Shown: positions 46,818-55,759 of the stretch, piece by piece | How positions within the stretch are numbered: position 1 is the stretch's first letter | How the letters are laid out: each line of letters starts with the position of its first letter | From: Actinomycetes bacterium | Lineage (GTDB): Bacteria; Actinomycetota; Acidimicrobiia; Acidimicrobiales; RAAP-2 | Reading direction: 5' to 3' | DNA: 64,000 bases | Assembly (NCBI GenBank): GCA_021810205.1 | Contig: JAJZJC010000002.1 | Location: 1-64,000, forward strand | Translations under genes and position numbers: made by a program | Notes under the pieces: model-generated | What the model was told of the DNA's origin: nothing | Databases searched by the model: none | Seen by the model: the letters and a program-made list of their open reading frames with translations, nothing else

Positions 46818-47515
46818 GGCTCGACGCGCACGACACCGGGACTGTCACGCACATGGTCCCACTGCGCGGCGTAGAAGACCCGGTCGGGGGCCCTCCACTT
46901 CTCTGCATACTGTTCGTCGAGGTATGACGGCAGGTCTGCCGCGCACAACCACGTCGTCCCGTAGAGCGGCGGCACCGTCGGGATCTTGTCTTGGAACCTG
47001 ACTGCGGTCTCCACCTCCACCTCGCGTGGAGCGAGCGGAGAGCGCCGGTCGACAGCGTAAGTGATCCAGTACTCCTTGTCGTCCCGGCGGAAGCAGCGCA
47101 CGAGGTCGATCCATACCCCGTCACGGCGGAGCCGCATTTCGGTGAGGGTGCCCGCGCTGTCCTCGAGACGGTGGACCAGCGCGAAGCCGTTCGCGACGAG
47201 ATGTGGCAGTGCGCACATCATCGCCTCATGGTCCGCGTCGGCGTAGCCGAGGTCCACGTCTGTCAAGTCGTTGTCGAGGGCCCGGCCGTTCCGCGCATAG
47301 CCGATCGCGATCCCGCCCATGAGCCACAGCCTGCATGCCATCTGCGTCTCATCGAGCGTGGCGGCGAGCTGCCTGAGGACCCTGCGGAGCATCAGCGCCC
47401 GCACGGGTCGGCTGTGCGCCGCCTTCGGCGGGAAGAGCTTCCTCATAACGAAGTACCCCGCGCGCTGCCCGGCTGAAGGCCGCGCGAGCGCGATGGGCCG
47501 CTTGGCCGTGCTCAC
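46799..47515 (-). CDS. LicD-like nucleotidyltransferase-fold protein
   Basis: This 238-residue protein carries LWLMGGIAIGYARNGRALDN, then DLTDVDLGY, which matches the GG...DxD core of LicD/fukutin-type nucleotidyltransferase-fold proteins that attach phosphocholine or other phospho-groups to glycans. A long C-terminal part has several conserved-looking aromatic residues. It begins at GTG 47515, overlapping the stop of the frameshifted GAF ORF as GTGA. The substrate is unknown; the context is glycan decoration. Confidence 0.68.
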   Translation of the reverse strand: MSTAKRPIALARPSAGQRAGYFVMRKLFPPKAAHSRPVRALMLRRVLRQLAATLDETQMACRLWLMGGIAIGYARNGRALDNDLTDVDLGYADADHEAMMCALPHLVANGFALVHRLEDSAGTLTEMRLRRDGVWIDLVRCFRRDDKEYWITYAVDRRSPLAPREVEVETAVRFQDKIPTVPPLYGTTWLCAADLPSYLDEQYAEKWRAPDRVFYAAQWDHVRDSPGVVRVEPWEATW

Positions 47516-48060
47516 AAGGACCTGCCGGCGACGAGAGGTCGGCGCGGTTCGATCCTCTCCCCGTTCGGCTCCAGGCCCGGGCCGGGGCCGTGCACATGCG
47601 GCCAGCCGGCCGGATCGGCCGGCTGCGCAGCGCCTGGCGTACCGTGACGCAGGGGGCGAGGCGATGGGCGATGGGCGAGAAGAGCTCGAGCTCGGCGAAG
47701 CCGAAAGCCTTCGTCTCCGGGTCGGACGCCCCGAGGTGCCGCCCTAGTGCAATGGCCAATGCACCCGGGGAGGCCGTAGCGATAGCCAGCCGGCGAGGCG
47801 AGGCGACGGGGGCCGTGCGCGCCGAACCGCTCGGTGCCGAGCAGCGCCCTGCCCCGTACGACGCCGACATCAATCCAAAGCCGGCGCACGAGGGTGTCGA
47901 CAACGTCCGCCCCGAGCGACGTCTCGTCACCGGCGCCGGGACAGCCAGCGCCGTCGGGCGCGTCGCCGACCGCGGGAGCGACGAAGTGGACCGCGCACTG
48001 GCAGCCCGTCCTTGCCAGCCCGCAAAGGTACGAGACCTCTTGGCTCACGCTCTCGCTCAT
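47512..48060 (-). pseudogene. GAF-type sensor gene, apparently frameshifted
   Basis: The ORF from ATG 48060 (MSESVSQEVSYLCGLARTGC) resembles the GAF part of the protein encoded at 62162-63376 (shared GCQ, LIRQLW/LVRRLW, RGKAVV/RGRALL). After about 80 residues the match moves to another frame, RRLAIATASPGALAIALG, then FAELELFSPIAHRLA (listed within the 47349-47930 track ORF). A single-base indel near 47,790-47,800 explains this, or a sequencing error. The original frame ends at a GTGA overlap with the next gene. No GGDEF-type part follows, unlike its homologue. Possibly the degraded first gene of the glycosyltransferase operon. Confidence 0.6.
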
Positions 48061-48221
48061 CGTCGACCGCTCCTCGACCCTGGTCGCCATGGTGCTCCTC
48101 GCTGGCCACCCCCGCAGCGGCGCAGGACCAGGCTACGAACATCCCGTCCCTGGCCCGTCCGCCGCGCGTCCCACGACCACGGAGCTCGCTGAGCTACTCG
48201 TCCAGGTAAGCGGGACCGTCG

Positions 48222-49043
48222 TCAGCCAAGGGCGACGATGGCAGCGCAGTTGTCGATTGGATTGCCTCCGAGATATCTCATCCATTCTCTCGGCCTGGAG
48301 CCGGCCCTCCATACGCGTTCGTCGAAGAGGATCGGCTGGTCGACCCCATTTCGCTCACGGTCGGCTCCGAGCACTCGCCACCCGTGGGAAAGCACGAACT
48401 GCTCTCCATGCGGCGCTGTACCGCCATTGGTGAACGACGCAAGGACGAGGTCGGGAGCGCGCCCAACCGGGGCAGCGGTCGTCACCGAACTTTGCGTGGT
48501 GTAGTCGGACGGCGTCGGCCCGTTAGTCGAGCCACCGCGGGCGATCACTTCGAGGTGCCGGGGAACCCCCGCCAGCTCCGCCAGGACGACGGTCACCCAC
48601 GCCACCGTCCCCACGGGAACCCTTCCGATCCGAATGGATCGGACCCCCCCGGGATTGTCCGCATCGAACAAGATCATCGACTGCAGGCCACCGGTCGCCG
48701 GTCGCCCTGTTGTCGCCAGCTGGCCACCGATCATCCCAGCGCCACGCCGCCATCCTGGAATCGACCATCGTGGCTGGCTCATGCCACTGCTCTTGACGCC
48801 GTCGATCACTGCCGCGACGAGCAACGTGCCTGGCCTCGTCCGACGGCGGAATCGGGCATGCAGGGTCCGGGGGCCGTCGATCCCAGCGGTCGCGACGCGG
48901 CCGTTCAAGGCGACCGTCCGAGACTGCACCACCACCGGGTGGAGCATCGCGCTCGACGGGCTGGCCCCGGCCACCGACGATCCCCGGCCGGCGGAAACGA
49001 CCATGGGGGATATCACCAGCAGTGAGCACATCATCAGTGACAC
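48222..49043 (-). CDS. Secreted beta-rich protein of unknown function
   Basis: Only the C-terminal 270 or so residues of the track ORF look real. They start with a hydrophobic signal-like segment (VSLMMCSLLVISPMVVSAGR) and continue as a beta-rich exported protein with ATAGIDGPRTLHARFRR, GTLLVAAVIDG and VPVGTVAWVTVVLAELAGVP. The pattern recalls the repeated jelly-roll modules of extracellular proteins. The start is uncertain: GTG 49043 is 20 bases from GGAGGAG, a long spacing. It is divergent from the acetyltransferase gene across 33 bases. Confidence 0.55.
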   Translation of the reverse strand: MSLMMCSLLVISPMVVSAGRGSSVAGASPSSAMLHPVVVQSRTVALNGRVATAGIDGPRTLHARFRRRTRPGTLLVAAVIDGVKSSGMSQPRWSIPGWRRGAGMIGGQLATTGRPATGGLQSMILFDADNPGGVRSIRIGRVPVGTVAWVTVVLAELAGVPRHLEVIARGGSTNGPTPSDYTTQSSVTTAAPVGRAPDLVLASFTNGGTAPHGEQFVLSHGWRVLGADRERNGVDQPILFDERVWRAGSRPREWMRYLGGNPIDNCAAIVALG

Positions 49044-49076
49044 CAGTGAGCTGACAAGTACGCTCCTCCACCGCAG

Positions 49077-50297
49077 ATGGATGTACGACTCACGCGGTTG
49101 GGGGAGGTCACCCAAGCCCAAGAGCGCAAGTGGCGCGCCTTGGCGGCGCGCGCCTTGGAACCCAACCCGGTGCTCGAACCCGAAGCGCTGCTCGGGGCCG
49201 CGAGGCACCTCCCCACGTGGAGCCGACTGCCCCTGCTGGAGGTCACCGACGGCGATGACGTGCTGCTCTGCGCGCTCGCCCGCCCGATCGATCGCTGGCG
49301 AAAGCTCCCCTTGCCCACCCTGACCAGTCGCCCCGAGGACGAGGCAGTCCCGGTCTTCGTGGTGCTTGGCACCCCTCTCGTCGATCCCGCGCGTGCGCAT
49401 CAAGCCGTCACCGCGCTCTTGTCTGCGTTGAAGAGCGGCGACGTCCGCCCGCATGGCAGCCGGAAGGCTGCGCTCATCACCGTCGATCGCTGGCAGGCGG
49501 GTGGGGGTGTCGCCAAGGCGTGGGAGAACGCATGCGCTGACCTCTCCCTCCCCGTCGCCACGTCGAGCAGGTGGGATCGCCCGGTCCTCCTGCGAGAAGA
49601 GGCACTTCGCGACCGCTGGCCCGCGCAGATCAGCCGAGGCCGCCGGCGCGAAGCGGAACGCTGCCGCCGACGGCTCGCCGAGGAGCTCGACGGCCTCGTG
49701 GAGTGCCACGATCGAAGCGCCGACCCTGCAGCCATCGACAAGCTCCTCCAGCTGGAGGCAGAGGGGTGGAAGGGAAGGGCCCGCAGCGCGCTCAACGCCG
49801 ACGCCGCACGCGCCGACGCGTTCGCCGACGCCTGCCGGGCTTGGGCGCTCGACGGGCGCCTCCTCCTGCTGACGTTGGAGGCCGGTGCGACGCTGCTCGC
49901 AGCCGTCTGCTGCGTCCGATCGGGTGCGGGACTCTTCGGGCTCAAGACCGCATATGACGAACGGTATGCGCGCTTCGGTCCCGGTCTCCTCCTCCACCTG
50001 GCGGCGGCGGCGCACTTTCTGTCCAACACGGATGCGTCGTGGATGGACTCTTGCACCGCGCCGTCCAACACCTTCTTCTCGACGCTCTTCCCTCATCGAG
50101 TGGCGGTCGTCTCCACGACGACCGGGCTCGACTGGGTGGGCAGTGCCGCGCTGAGGTCACTGCCGCTCGTCGAGACGGCGGCGACCTTCCTGCGCCGGAG
50201 TACACGCCGAGCCCCCGTGACCCCGACGAGCACGAGCCGGTCCGCCATGTTGCCCGTTGCGATGACCGTGGAAGAGACCGTCCGCCGATCGGGATAG
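49077..50297 (+). CDS. BioF2/CelD-type GNAT acetyltransferase (copy 1)
   Basis: This 406-residue protein of the Acetyltransf_6 (BioF2-like) family has the core ECHDRSADPAAIDKLLQLEA, GWKGRARSALN, TLEAGATLLAAVCCV and LKTAYDERYARFGPGLLL, which form the GNAT fold. Such proteins, close to FemAB and CelD, transfer acyl or aminoacyl groups to sugars or glycolipids and are frequent in exopolysaccharide loci. It is paralogous to the convergent gene at 50093-51271, and the two share 205 bases of overlapping coding sequence. Confidence 0.85.
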   Translation: MDVRLTRLGEVTQAQERKWRALAARALEPNPVLEPEALLGAARHLPTWSRLPLLEVTDGDDVLLCALARPIDRWRKLPLPTLTSRPEDEAVPVFVVLGTPLVDPARAHQAVTALLSALKSGDVRPHGSRKAALITVDRWQAGGGVAKAWENACADLSLPVATSSRWDRPVLLREEALRDRWPAQISRGRRREAERCRRRLAEELDGLVECHDRSADPAAIDKLLQLEAEGWKGRARSALNADAARADAFADACRAWALDGRLLLLTLEAGATLLAAVCCVRSGAGLFGLKTAYDERYARFGPGLLLHLAAAAHFLSNTDASWMDSCTAPSNTFFSTLFPHRVAVVSTTTGLDWVGSAALRSLPLVETAATFLRRSTRRAPVTPTSTSRSAMLPVAMTVEETVRRSG

Positions 50298-51271
50298 ACC
50301 CACAGAAGCGTCTGATTGTCCTCGTAGGTGCAGCTGTCGATCCATGCTGCGTCGGTCGTGCGGCAGAGGTGTTCGATCGTGTCGAAGTGGAGCTGGATCC
50401 CCGGCGAGTACCTTGCCATCGCCTCGTCGAAGGTGAGCTTGCACAAGAACATGCCCGCGCCACCTCGGAGAAACAGCTGAGCGGCGACGACACGATCCCC
50501 TGCCTCGAGCGTATGGAGATGGAGTCGCCCGGCAACCCGGAACCGCTCGCACATCTCACGGAACCACTCGGGCTCGCCCACTTGGGTGAGGATGGCGACG
50601 CCATTTCGCCCCTTGTACCCGGACGCCTCCATTTGGAGCACGGCCTCCACCGCCGCTGGGTCCGCGCTGCGGTCGTGAAACCGAACCTCGGCGCCAAGAT
50701 GGCGTCCGAGCAGTCGCCGTTTGCGGGCGATCGTCGCAATGGTCTTCTTCGAGTGGTGCGCCGAGTGCTCACTTGCGGACCGCGTCCGCACCACCGGTCG
50801 CTCCCACCGGTGGTAGACACGCCGGGTCAATCCAAGACGGCCTGCCGCGTCTGCAAGCGCTTCTGCGACGGGGCCGTCGTCCAGCCAGTTGAAAACCAGC
50901 AATCCGGGCAACCGATCATCAGCCGCAGCACGTAGCACGTGCAGGACCGCCCGCCAGGCATCGGATGCGCGGCGCTGATCCACGAGCGGCGTCGCGTCGT
51001 AGTCCATACGGCGCACCTTGGTCATGAGCAGCGGGCGGCGCAGCGCCCGCCATGACGGCTCCGCCTGCACGGGAAAGCAGGCATGCCACACTCCCTCGTC
51101 CTCGGCAACGACGAGCTGCATCCGTGAACCGTTCGACAGGTGCCCGGCCGCTGGGAGGAGGCAATCTGGCTCGAAGAGGGGGTTCGGCTGGACGGCGCGC
51201 TCAGCGAGGTCGCGCCACGCGGCAATGTCCTTTTCACCCAGGCTCAGGATCGGGCGAATGTGACCGTTCAT
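50093..51271 (-). CDS. BioF2/CelD-type GNAT acetyltransferase (copy 2)
   Basis: This 392-residue paralogue of the convergent gene starts at ATG 51271. It has RFHDRSADPAAVEAVLQMEA, GYKGRNGVAIL, TLEAGDRVVAAQLFLRG, CKLTFDEAMARYSPGIQL and WIDSCTYEDNQT, mirroring copy 1. It would use an acyl-CoA or carrier-bound acyl/aminoacyl donor for a glycan acceptor. It is probably the last gene of the operon beginning at 63376, 40 bases after the hydrolase stop. Confidence 0.87.
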   Translation of the reverse strand: MNGHIRPILSLGEKDIAAWRDLAERAVQPNPLFEPDCLLPAAGHLSNGSRMQLVVAEDEGVWHACFPVQAEPSWRALRRPLLMTKVRRMDYDATPLVDQRRASDAWRAVLHVLRAAADDRLPGLLVFNWLDDGPVAEALADAAGRLGLTRRVYHRWERPVVRTRSASEHSAHHSKKTIATIARKRRLLGRHLGAEVRFHDRSADPAAVEAVLQMEASGYKGRNGVAILTQVGEPEWFREMCERFRVAGRLHLHTLEAGDRVVAAQLFLRGGAGMFLCKLTFDEAMARYSPGIQLHFDTIEHLCRTTDAAWIDSCTYEDNQTLLWVYPDRRTVSSTVIATGNMADRLVLVGVTGARRVLRRRKVAAVSTSGSDLSAALPTQSSPVVVETTATR

Positions 51272-51311
51272 CAGCTGTGCGCCTCCACTTGGTGGACCGT
51301 CATGTTCCTCG

Positions 51312-53222
51312 TTACCCTTCGCGACCGGGGCGTGCCGGCACCGCGCAGCCGAAATCCCGTTCGCTTCGCACACCTGCCATCGCCAGCACGGCGCGGGTGA
51401 CACGCTCGATCACCGCGTCACGCTGCGAGGCGACGACAAGGCCATGGTCGAGACCGGGCAGCACGTCGATGTGGAACCGTTCGTCGGTGCCATCATCGAG
51501 GCCGGCGTCGGCGAGCTGACCGGCTTCGGCTTCGCCGCACACGCAGTAGATCCGGACCCCGGCCGCGGCGAGCTCGGCGGTCCATGTGACGCGCCGCCGT
51601 CTCTTCGTCCGTGCGCCATCGAGCAGCCGCCGGACGGTCGCCAGCATCCTGCTGAGCCGGTCAGGTAGCACGCGCCGGGCGCCCGCGACCCATACCGGCC
51701 GGGGCTGGCAGAGCCGGCGCCGTGACGAGACGGGGCCTCCCTCGGCAAGCTCGGGCGGCGTGAACCGCAGCAACGGGTTGATGCCGATCACGCCGAGTGG
51801 CTTCAGCACCAGCGCGCTTTCCAGCGCCTGGTACGCGCCGGAGCAGAGGCCTGCGAGCACGGTCCTCTCGGGACCGCCGACGGCGTCGACGAGGTCAGCT
51901 ACGTCGTCGAACGCCTCGATCGCACGGATGACGCCCTCGGGCCGCCCCGGGCGAGGCGGGCTCTCGCCCAGACCGCTCAAGTCCACCCGCACAGAGCGAA
52001 TCCCGTGGGCGGCGAGCCGCCGAGCCAGCAGGACCCACAGCCGGACAGGGCCGACATGCGACTCATTGCCGCTGGAGAGGAACAGCACGGTCGCCGGCGC
52101 TGCCACTTCGGGCGCCGCACCACCACAGCATCCGTCCTCACCCGACGCCCAGCTGCGACCGTGCGGGACCGTCTCGATGCCGAACAAGCCTCGGGCTCCC
52201 AGGGCACGCACCCGTTCGAGGACGGCCACCTCTTCCTTCACGGCGGGGGGCACGACCATCGGCTCTGAGGCTCGGGCCATGCGCAGCGACTTCTCGGCCT
52301 CTGCGCGTCGGTCGACGTCCTCGGCAGCGGTCACCCCACATCGATCTCGGTCACGGCCAAGCTCACCCAACGCGCTCGAGACCCAGTCGACGACCAAGCT
52401 CGCGGTCGCCTCAGGTACCTGCTGGCGCAGCGGGTCGACCTCAAAGCAGTCCTCCTGCTCGCTCCCGACAGCGGTGAGGACGTCTGCCGAGTCGCCCGGC
52501 GTGGAGTCCCCATACGACTCGATCAGTGGCAGCCCAGCGCTCGTGGAGGAGGCGCGCACGACGTACAGCGCTCTTCGCGCCGAGAGAGTTCCGGGCAGCT
52601 CGAGCCGATCGATCGCCTCAACGGTCGCTGGATCCAGCTCGAACCCCGGAACCTCGACGCCTCTCGACGGATCGGGCCGCGGCACTCGGATCGCCTGTAG
52701 CGCGCGCTGACCCCGGAGGAACACTCGGCCGCTTGACGAGGGATCCCAGATCACCAGTGCGTCGACGTCCTGGCGCAGCACCGCCGACTGCGCGGCAACG
52801 AGGGCGCCCGAACGCACTCCCAAGAGCGCGAGCGGTCCCGCACAGCGAGCGCGCGCAAGCATGACCGCCTGGTCCACCCCCTCGAACCAGGCCGTGGCGC
52901 TCCGAGAGCCAGCCAGTGCCCCTCCGGAGTCACCCGTGCCGCGGTAGTCGAATCGCACAGCGACCAAGCCCCTGCGCGCCACGGCGCGCGCGACCACGCG
53001 GTAGAGGGCGAACGCAGCCGCCTGCTCCCCGAGCAGCGGGGGGACGAGCACGACCGCACCCCGCGGGGCCGACGCCGGTTCGTGCAGCCACGCGAAGATC
53101 GGCCATCGGCCCTGCTCGAGCCATACCGGCGTCTCGTCGGACACCTCTCGCCCTCTCACCCGCACTCTGCTGCGTCCGAGGAGATCGGCATCGGTCGTTC
53201 GCCGTTCCACCATGTCGATCAT
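51312..53222 (-). CDS. Tandem alpha/beta-hydrolase protein (exosortase-associated hydrolase-like)
   Basis: This 636-residue protein has two alpha/beta-hydrolase domains. Domain 1 has VVLVPPLLGEQAAAFALYR, VRFDYRGTGDSGG and LLGVRSGALVA: the nucleophile elbow GxSxG reads GVRSG, so the nucleophile position is Arg. Domain 2 has VRVDLSGLGESPP and LAGLCSGAYQAL, where the nucleophile is Cys. Paired hydrolases with such altered elbows accompany exosortase-type exopolysaccharide loci. Its start ATG 53222 overlaps the GH2 stop as ATGA. Reaction unknown; domain 1 probably lacks classical esterase activity. Confidence 0.82.
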   Translation of the reverse strand: MIDMVERRTTDADLLGRSRVRVRGREVSDETPVWLEQGRWPIFAWLHEPASAPRGAVVLVPPLLGEQAAAFALYRVVARAVARRGLVAVRFDYRGTGDSGGALAGSRSATAWFEGVDQAVMLARARCAGPLALLGVRSGALVAAQSAVLRQDVDALVIWDPSSSGRVFLRGQRALQAIRVPRPDPSRGVEVPGFELDPATVEAIDRLELPGTLSARRALYVVRASSTSAGLPLIESYGDSTPGDSADVLTAVGSEQEDCFEVDPLRQQVPEATASLVVDWVSSALGELGRDRDRCGVTAAEDVDRRAEAEKSLRMARASEPMVVPPAVKEEVAVLERVRALGARGLFGIETVPHGRSWASGEDGCCGGAAPEVAAPATVLFLSSGNESHVGPVRLWVLLARRLAAHGIRSVRVDLSGLGESPPRPGRPEGVIRAIEAFDDVADLVDAVGGPERTVLAGLCSGAYQALESALVLKPLGVIGINPLLRFTPPELAEGGPVSSRRRLCQPRPVWVAGARRVLPDRLSRMLATVRRLLDGARTKRRRRVTWTAELAAAGVRIYCVCGEAEAGQLADAGLDDGTDERFHIDVLPGLDHGLVVASQRDAVIERVTRAVLAMAGVRSERDFGCAVPARPGREG

Positions 53223-55759
53223 CGTCGTTGCACCACGATGGGGACGTGGTCCGGGGAGTTCAGCGCCTGGACCGTCCCCCGGGGAACCAGCATGGCGTCG
53301 CCCGCCGAGCCCTCTTCCTGCCAAAGCTCGACGGTCCGTCGACGGCCTGGCGGGAGGTGGAACCAGGAGTCCGCCGGAATGAAGCCCTCCACCCGGAGGC
53401 TGACCCACTGGGCAAGGCGCTCGGACTGGACGTCCACCCGCCAACACCCGTCCGAGCCCTGATGGGCGGACGCCCGAAGCCCCAGGTCCCGTTCGAAGGT
53501 ACGGGCCTGCCCCAGCGGCAGGTAGACGACCTGCGCGAGGGGGGTGTCTGCATTGGGGCCGGTGCCGTCGACCCCTGCACGGGGCAACAGCGTCGCCACC
53601 ACCGCGTCGTACGCGGGCGGAGCGAACCGATAGGCGTACGTGACGTCGCGCCACGCGCCCAGGACCTCCTCGGCGCCGATCGAGAAGCTGCCGCGCCCCG
53701 CTACGTCCACGGCGACGTCGGCCCGCTCCACCAACACCGCGCCGGGAGCCACGAGCGCCACCTCGAGGAGGGCCGCGACGGGCTGCGGACCGTCGTTCAC
53801 GACGTGGAGGGCGAGCCCGTTCAATCCTTCGTCCACCGCGAGGAGCGCAAGCGGCGCCAGCACGCGCCGCAAGGCGTACCAGGGCGCTTTCGGCCGGCCG
53901 GCACTGTCGACGAGACCCCAGCCGGCCCCGGCCCGCAGATCGGACAGCGCCAGCACGAGGCCGCCGTCGCACGGCGACCCTGGGCGCCGCCACTCGGTGA
54001 ACACAGCCTCCATCAACACGGCGTTCGCAGCCCGTCCCAGCTCGAGCGCCCGCTCGGGGTCGGCGTAGCGGACCTGGAACGGATCGACGCCGAAGAGAGA
54101 GCCGACGTAGTGGGACCGCACGTCCTCCATGTCCCAGCTGCGGCCGGCGTCGTGGTGGACGGCCCGCTTCCATTCGGGGTCGTGACCGGCACGAGTGGCG
54201 CCGCCGCACAGCTCCTCCACAGTCTGGGGCTCAGGCGGAGTCGCGAGTGCCAGGCACTCGGCGGCAAAGCGAACCGAGGCGCGCCGGACGTCGTCAAGGG
54301 GCCGGAGGTACCCCCCGACCCCGAAGTACTGGCTCACCCCCTGGTCCATGCGGAATGGCGGTTCTCCGCCAGACGGGTTGGAGGCCACGTAGGGAATGCC
54401 GGGCAGCACCTCGGCGACCACGTCGGCCAGGAGCTCGTCGAAGAGCGGCGTGGCTCGACGTTCCGCTGGGAGACCGAACATCGCCGCGACCTCCTCCACC
54501 TCCTGATTCCCGCACACGACCGCGAGACTCGGATGACCGTCGAGGGCGACCAACGATTCGCGCGTCTCGGCCACCATCTCGGCCCGGAAACACTCGTCGT
54601 CAGGGGGGTCCATGAACGCGAACATGCAGTCCTGCCAGACAAGCATGCCAAGCTCGTCGCACTGTTCGACGAAGGAAGGAGTGGGCAGCACAGTGGTCCC
54701 CGGTACCCGGACCATGTTCATCCCGGCCGCCTTGGCAAGCTCCAGCAAATGGCGCTCGGGCCGTCCGGCTGCGCCCGGCGACAGCGGGTCGGGCGGGAAC
54801 CACACCGCCCCCCGGCAGAATATCCGGACGTCGTTCACCTGCAGCTCGAAGCCGCCGTCGGCACGCTCGAGACCCAGGGTGCGGAAGCCGACCGACCCGA
54901 GAACACAGGCACGATCGCCCAGCTCCGCCACAACTTGGTACCGGGGTTGTGGACCATGGGTGTGGGGCCACCATCGCTCGGCGTCCGAGAGGGTGACCGA
55001 CCCGGCACACAAGAGCTCACCATCTGACTCGCGCCACTCGAGCGGCGCCGTCGCGCCACCAACGACGAGACGGCCCGGCCCTTGTCCAACACGCGCGGCC
55101 GCTGCTGCTCTTGGCAGACAGAAGTGCGCCTCGACCGCGCCGCCGCCGTCTGGGAGGCAGCTCGTGCGCAGCCACACGTCGGTCACGCTCGACCCGTCGA
55201 GCGCGATGAGCTCGACCGGTCTCCACAGCCCGACAACCGGCGGGACCTCCGCCCATCCCGGCATGCGGCCGAGCAGGCTGGTACGAATCCAACGCAGCTG
55301 CTGGTGCTCGACGAGATAGGTCTTCCAGCGCGGCCGTGGCCGCCGATCACGTAGGACCGGGCCGAGTGCCGCACACCGGACAACCAGCTCGCAGTCACCC
55401 AGAAGATCACCGACATCGACGGTTGCCGCACGGTGCATCGTCGATGACGTCAGCACATGCTCACCGTTCAGCCAGACGTCCGCCAACGTGGCGATGCCCT
55501 CGAACCGGACGCGATAGGGACCACCGGGCCCCTTGAAGCGGCAACGGAACCACCAGTCGGACTCGTCCAACGCCTCATGGTGCAGTGGTCGCCCGGCGGC
55601 GCGCAGGGCGGAAGCCACGGTGCCCGGCACCTGGGCCGGGAACCAGTCCACGTGCTCTGTGAGCATCCCGACGCTCGCCATCGCCCCTGCGTCGCCCTGG
55701 GCGCATTCCCATCCAGCCTCGAGGCGCACCGGCCTGCCCCTCACCGGTCCGCCTCTCAC
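53219..55759 (-). CDS. Glycoside hydrolase family 2 (beta-mannosidase-like) protein
   Basis: The protein is about 846 residues and starts at GTG 55759, which overlaps the DUF1839 stop as GTGA. An N-terminal sugar-binding domain (LEAGWECAQGDAGA; WFPAQVPGTVASALRAAG) precedes the TIM barrel with CGNQEVEEVAAMFG (acid/base Glu) and RFAAECLALATPP (nucleophile Glu region). A C-terminal beta domain follows. There is no signal peptide, so it may act in the cytoplasm, for example on a glycan intermediate. The fold is clear; the sugar specificity is unknown. Confidence 0.87.
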   Translation of the reverse strand: MRGGPVRGRPVRLEAGWECAQGDAGAMASVGMLTEHVDWFPAQVPGTVASALRAAGRPLHHEALDESDWWFRCRFKGPGGPYRVRFEGIATLADVWLNGEHVLTSSTMHRAATVDVGDLLGDCELVVRCAALGPVLRDRRPRPRWKTYLVEHQQLRWIRTSLLGRMPGWAEVPPVVGLWRPVELIALDGSSVTDVWLRTSCLPDGGGAVEAHFCLPRAAAAARVGQGPGRLVVGGATAPLEWRESDGELLCAGSVTLSDAERWWPHTHGPQPRYQVVAELGDRACVLGSVGFRTLGLERADGGFELQVNDVRIFCRGAVWFPPDPLSPGAAGRPERHLLELAKAAGMNMVRVPGTTVLPTPSFVEQCDELGMLVWQDCMFAFMDPPDDECFRAEMVAETRESLVALDGHPSLAVVCGNQEVEEVAAMFGLPAERRATPLFDELLADVVAEVLPGIPYVASNPSGGEPPFRMDQGVSQYFGVGGYLRPLDDVRRASVRFAAECLALATPPEPQTVEELCGGATRAGHDPEWKRAVHHDAGRSWDMEDVRSHYVGSLFGVDPFQVRYADPERALELGRAANAVLMEAVFTEWRRPGSPCDGGLVLALSDLRAGAGWGLVDSAGRPKAPWYALRRVLAPLALLAVDEGLNGLALHVVNDGPQPVAALLEVALVAPGAVLVERADVAVDVAGRGSFSIGAEEVLGAWRDVTYAYRFAPPAYDAVVATLLPRAGVDGTGPNADTPLAQVVYLPLGQARTFERDLGLRASAHQGSDGCWRVDVQSERLAQWVSLRVEGFIPADSWFHLPPGRRRTVELWQEEGSAGDAMLVPRGTVQALNSPDHVPIVVQRR

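Noticed and set aside
47590-48433. Plus-strand ORFs over the frameshifted GAF gene
   Set aside because: They are antisense shadows; homology to the GAF domain is on the minus strand.
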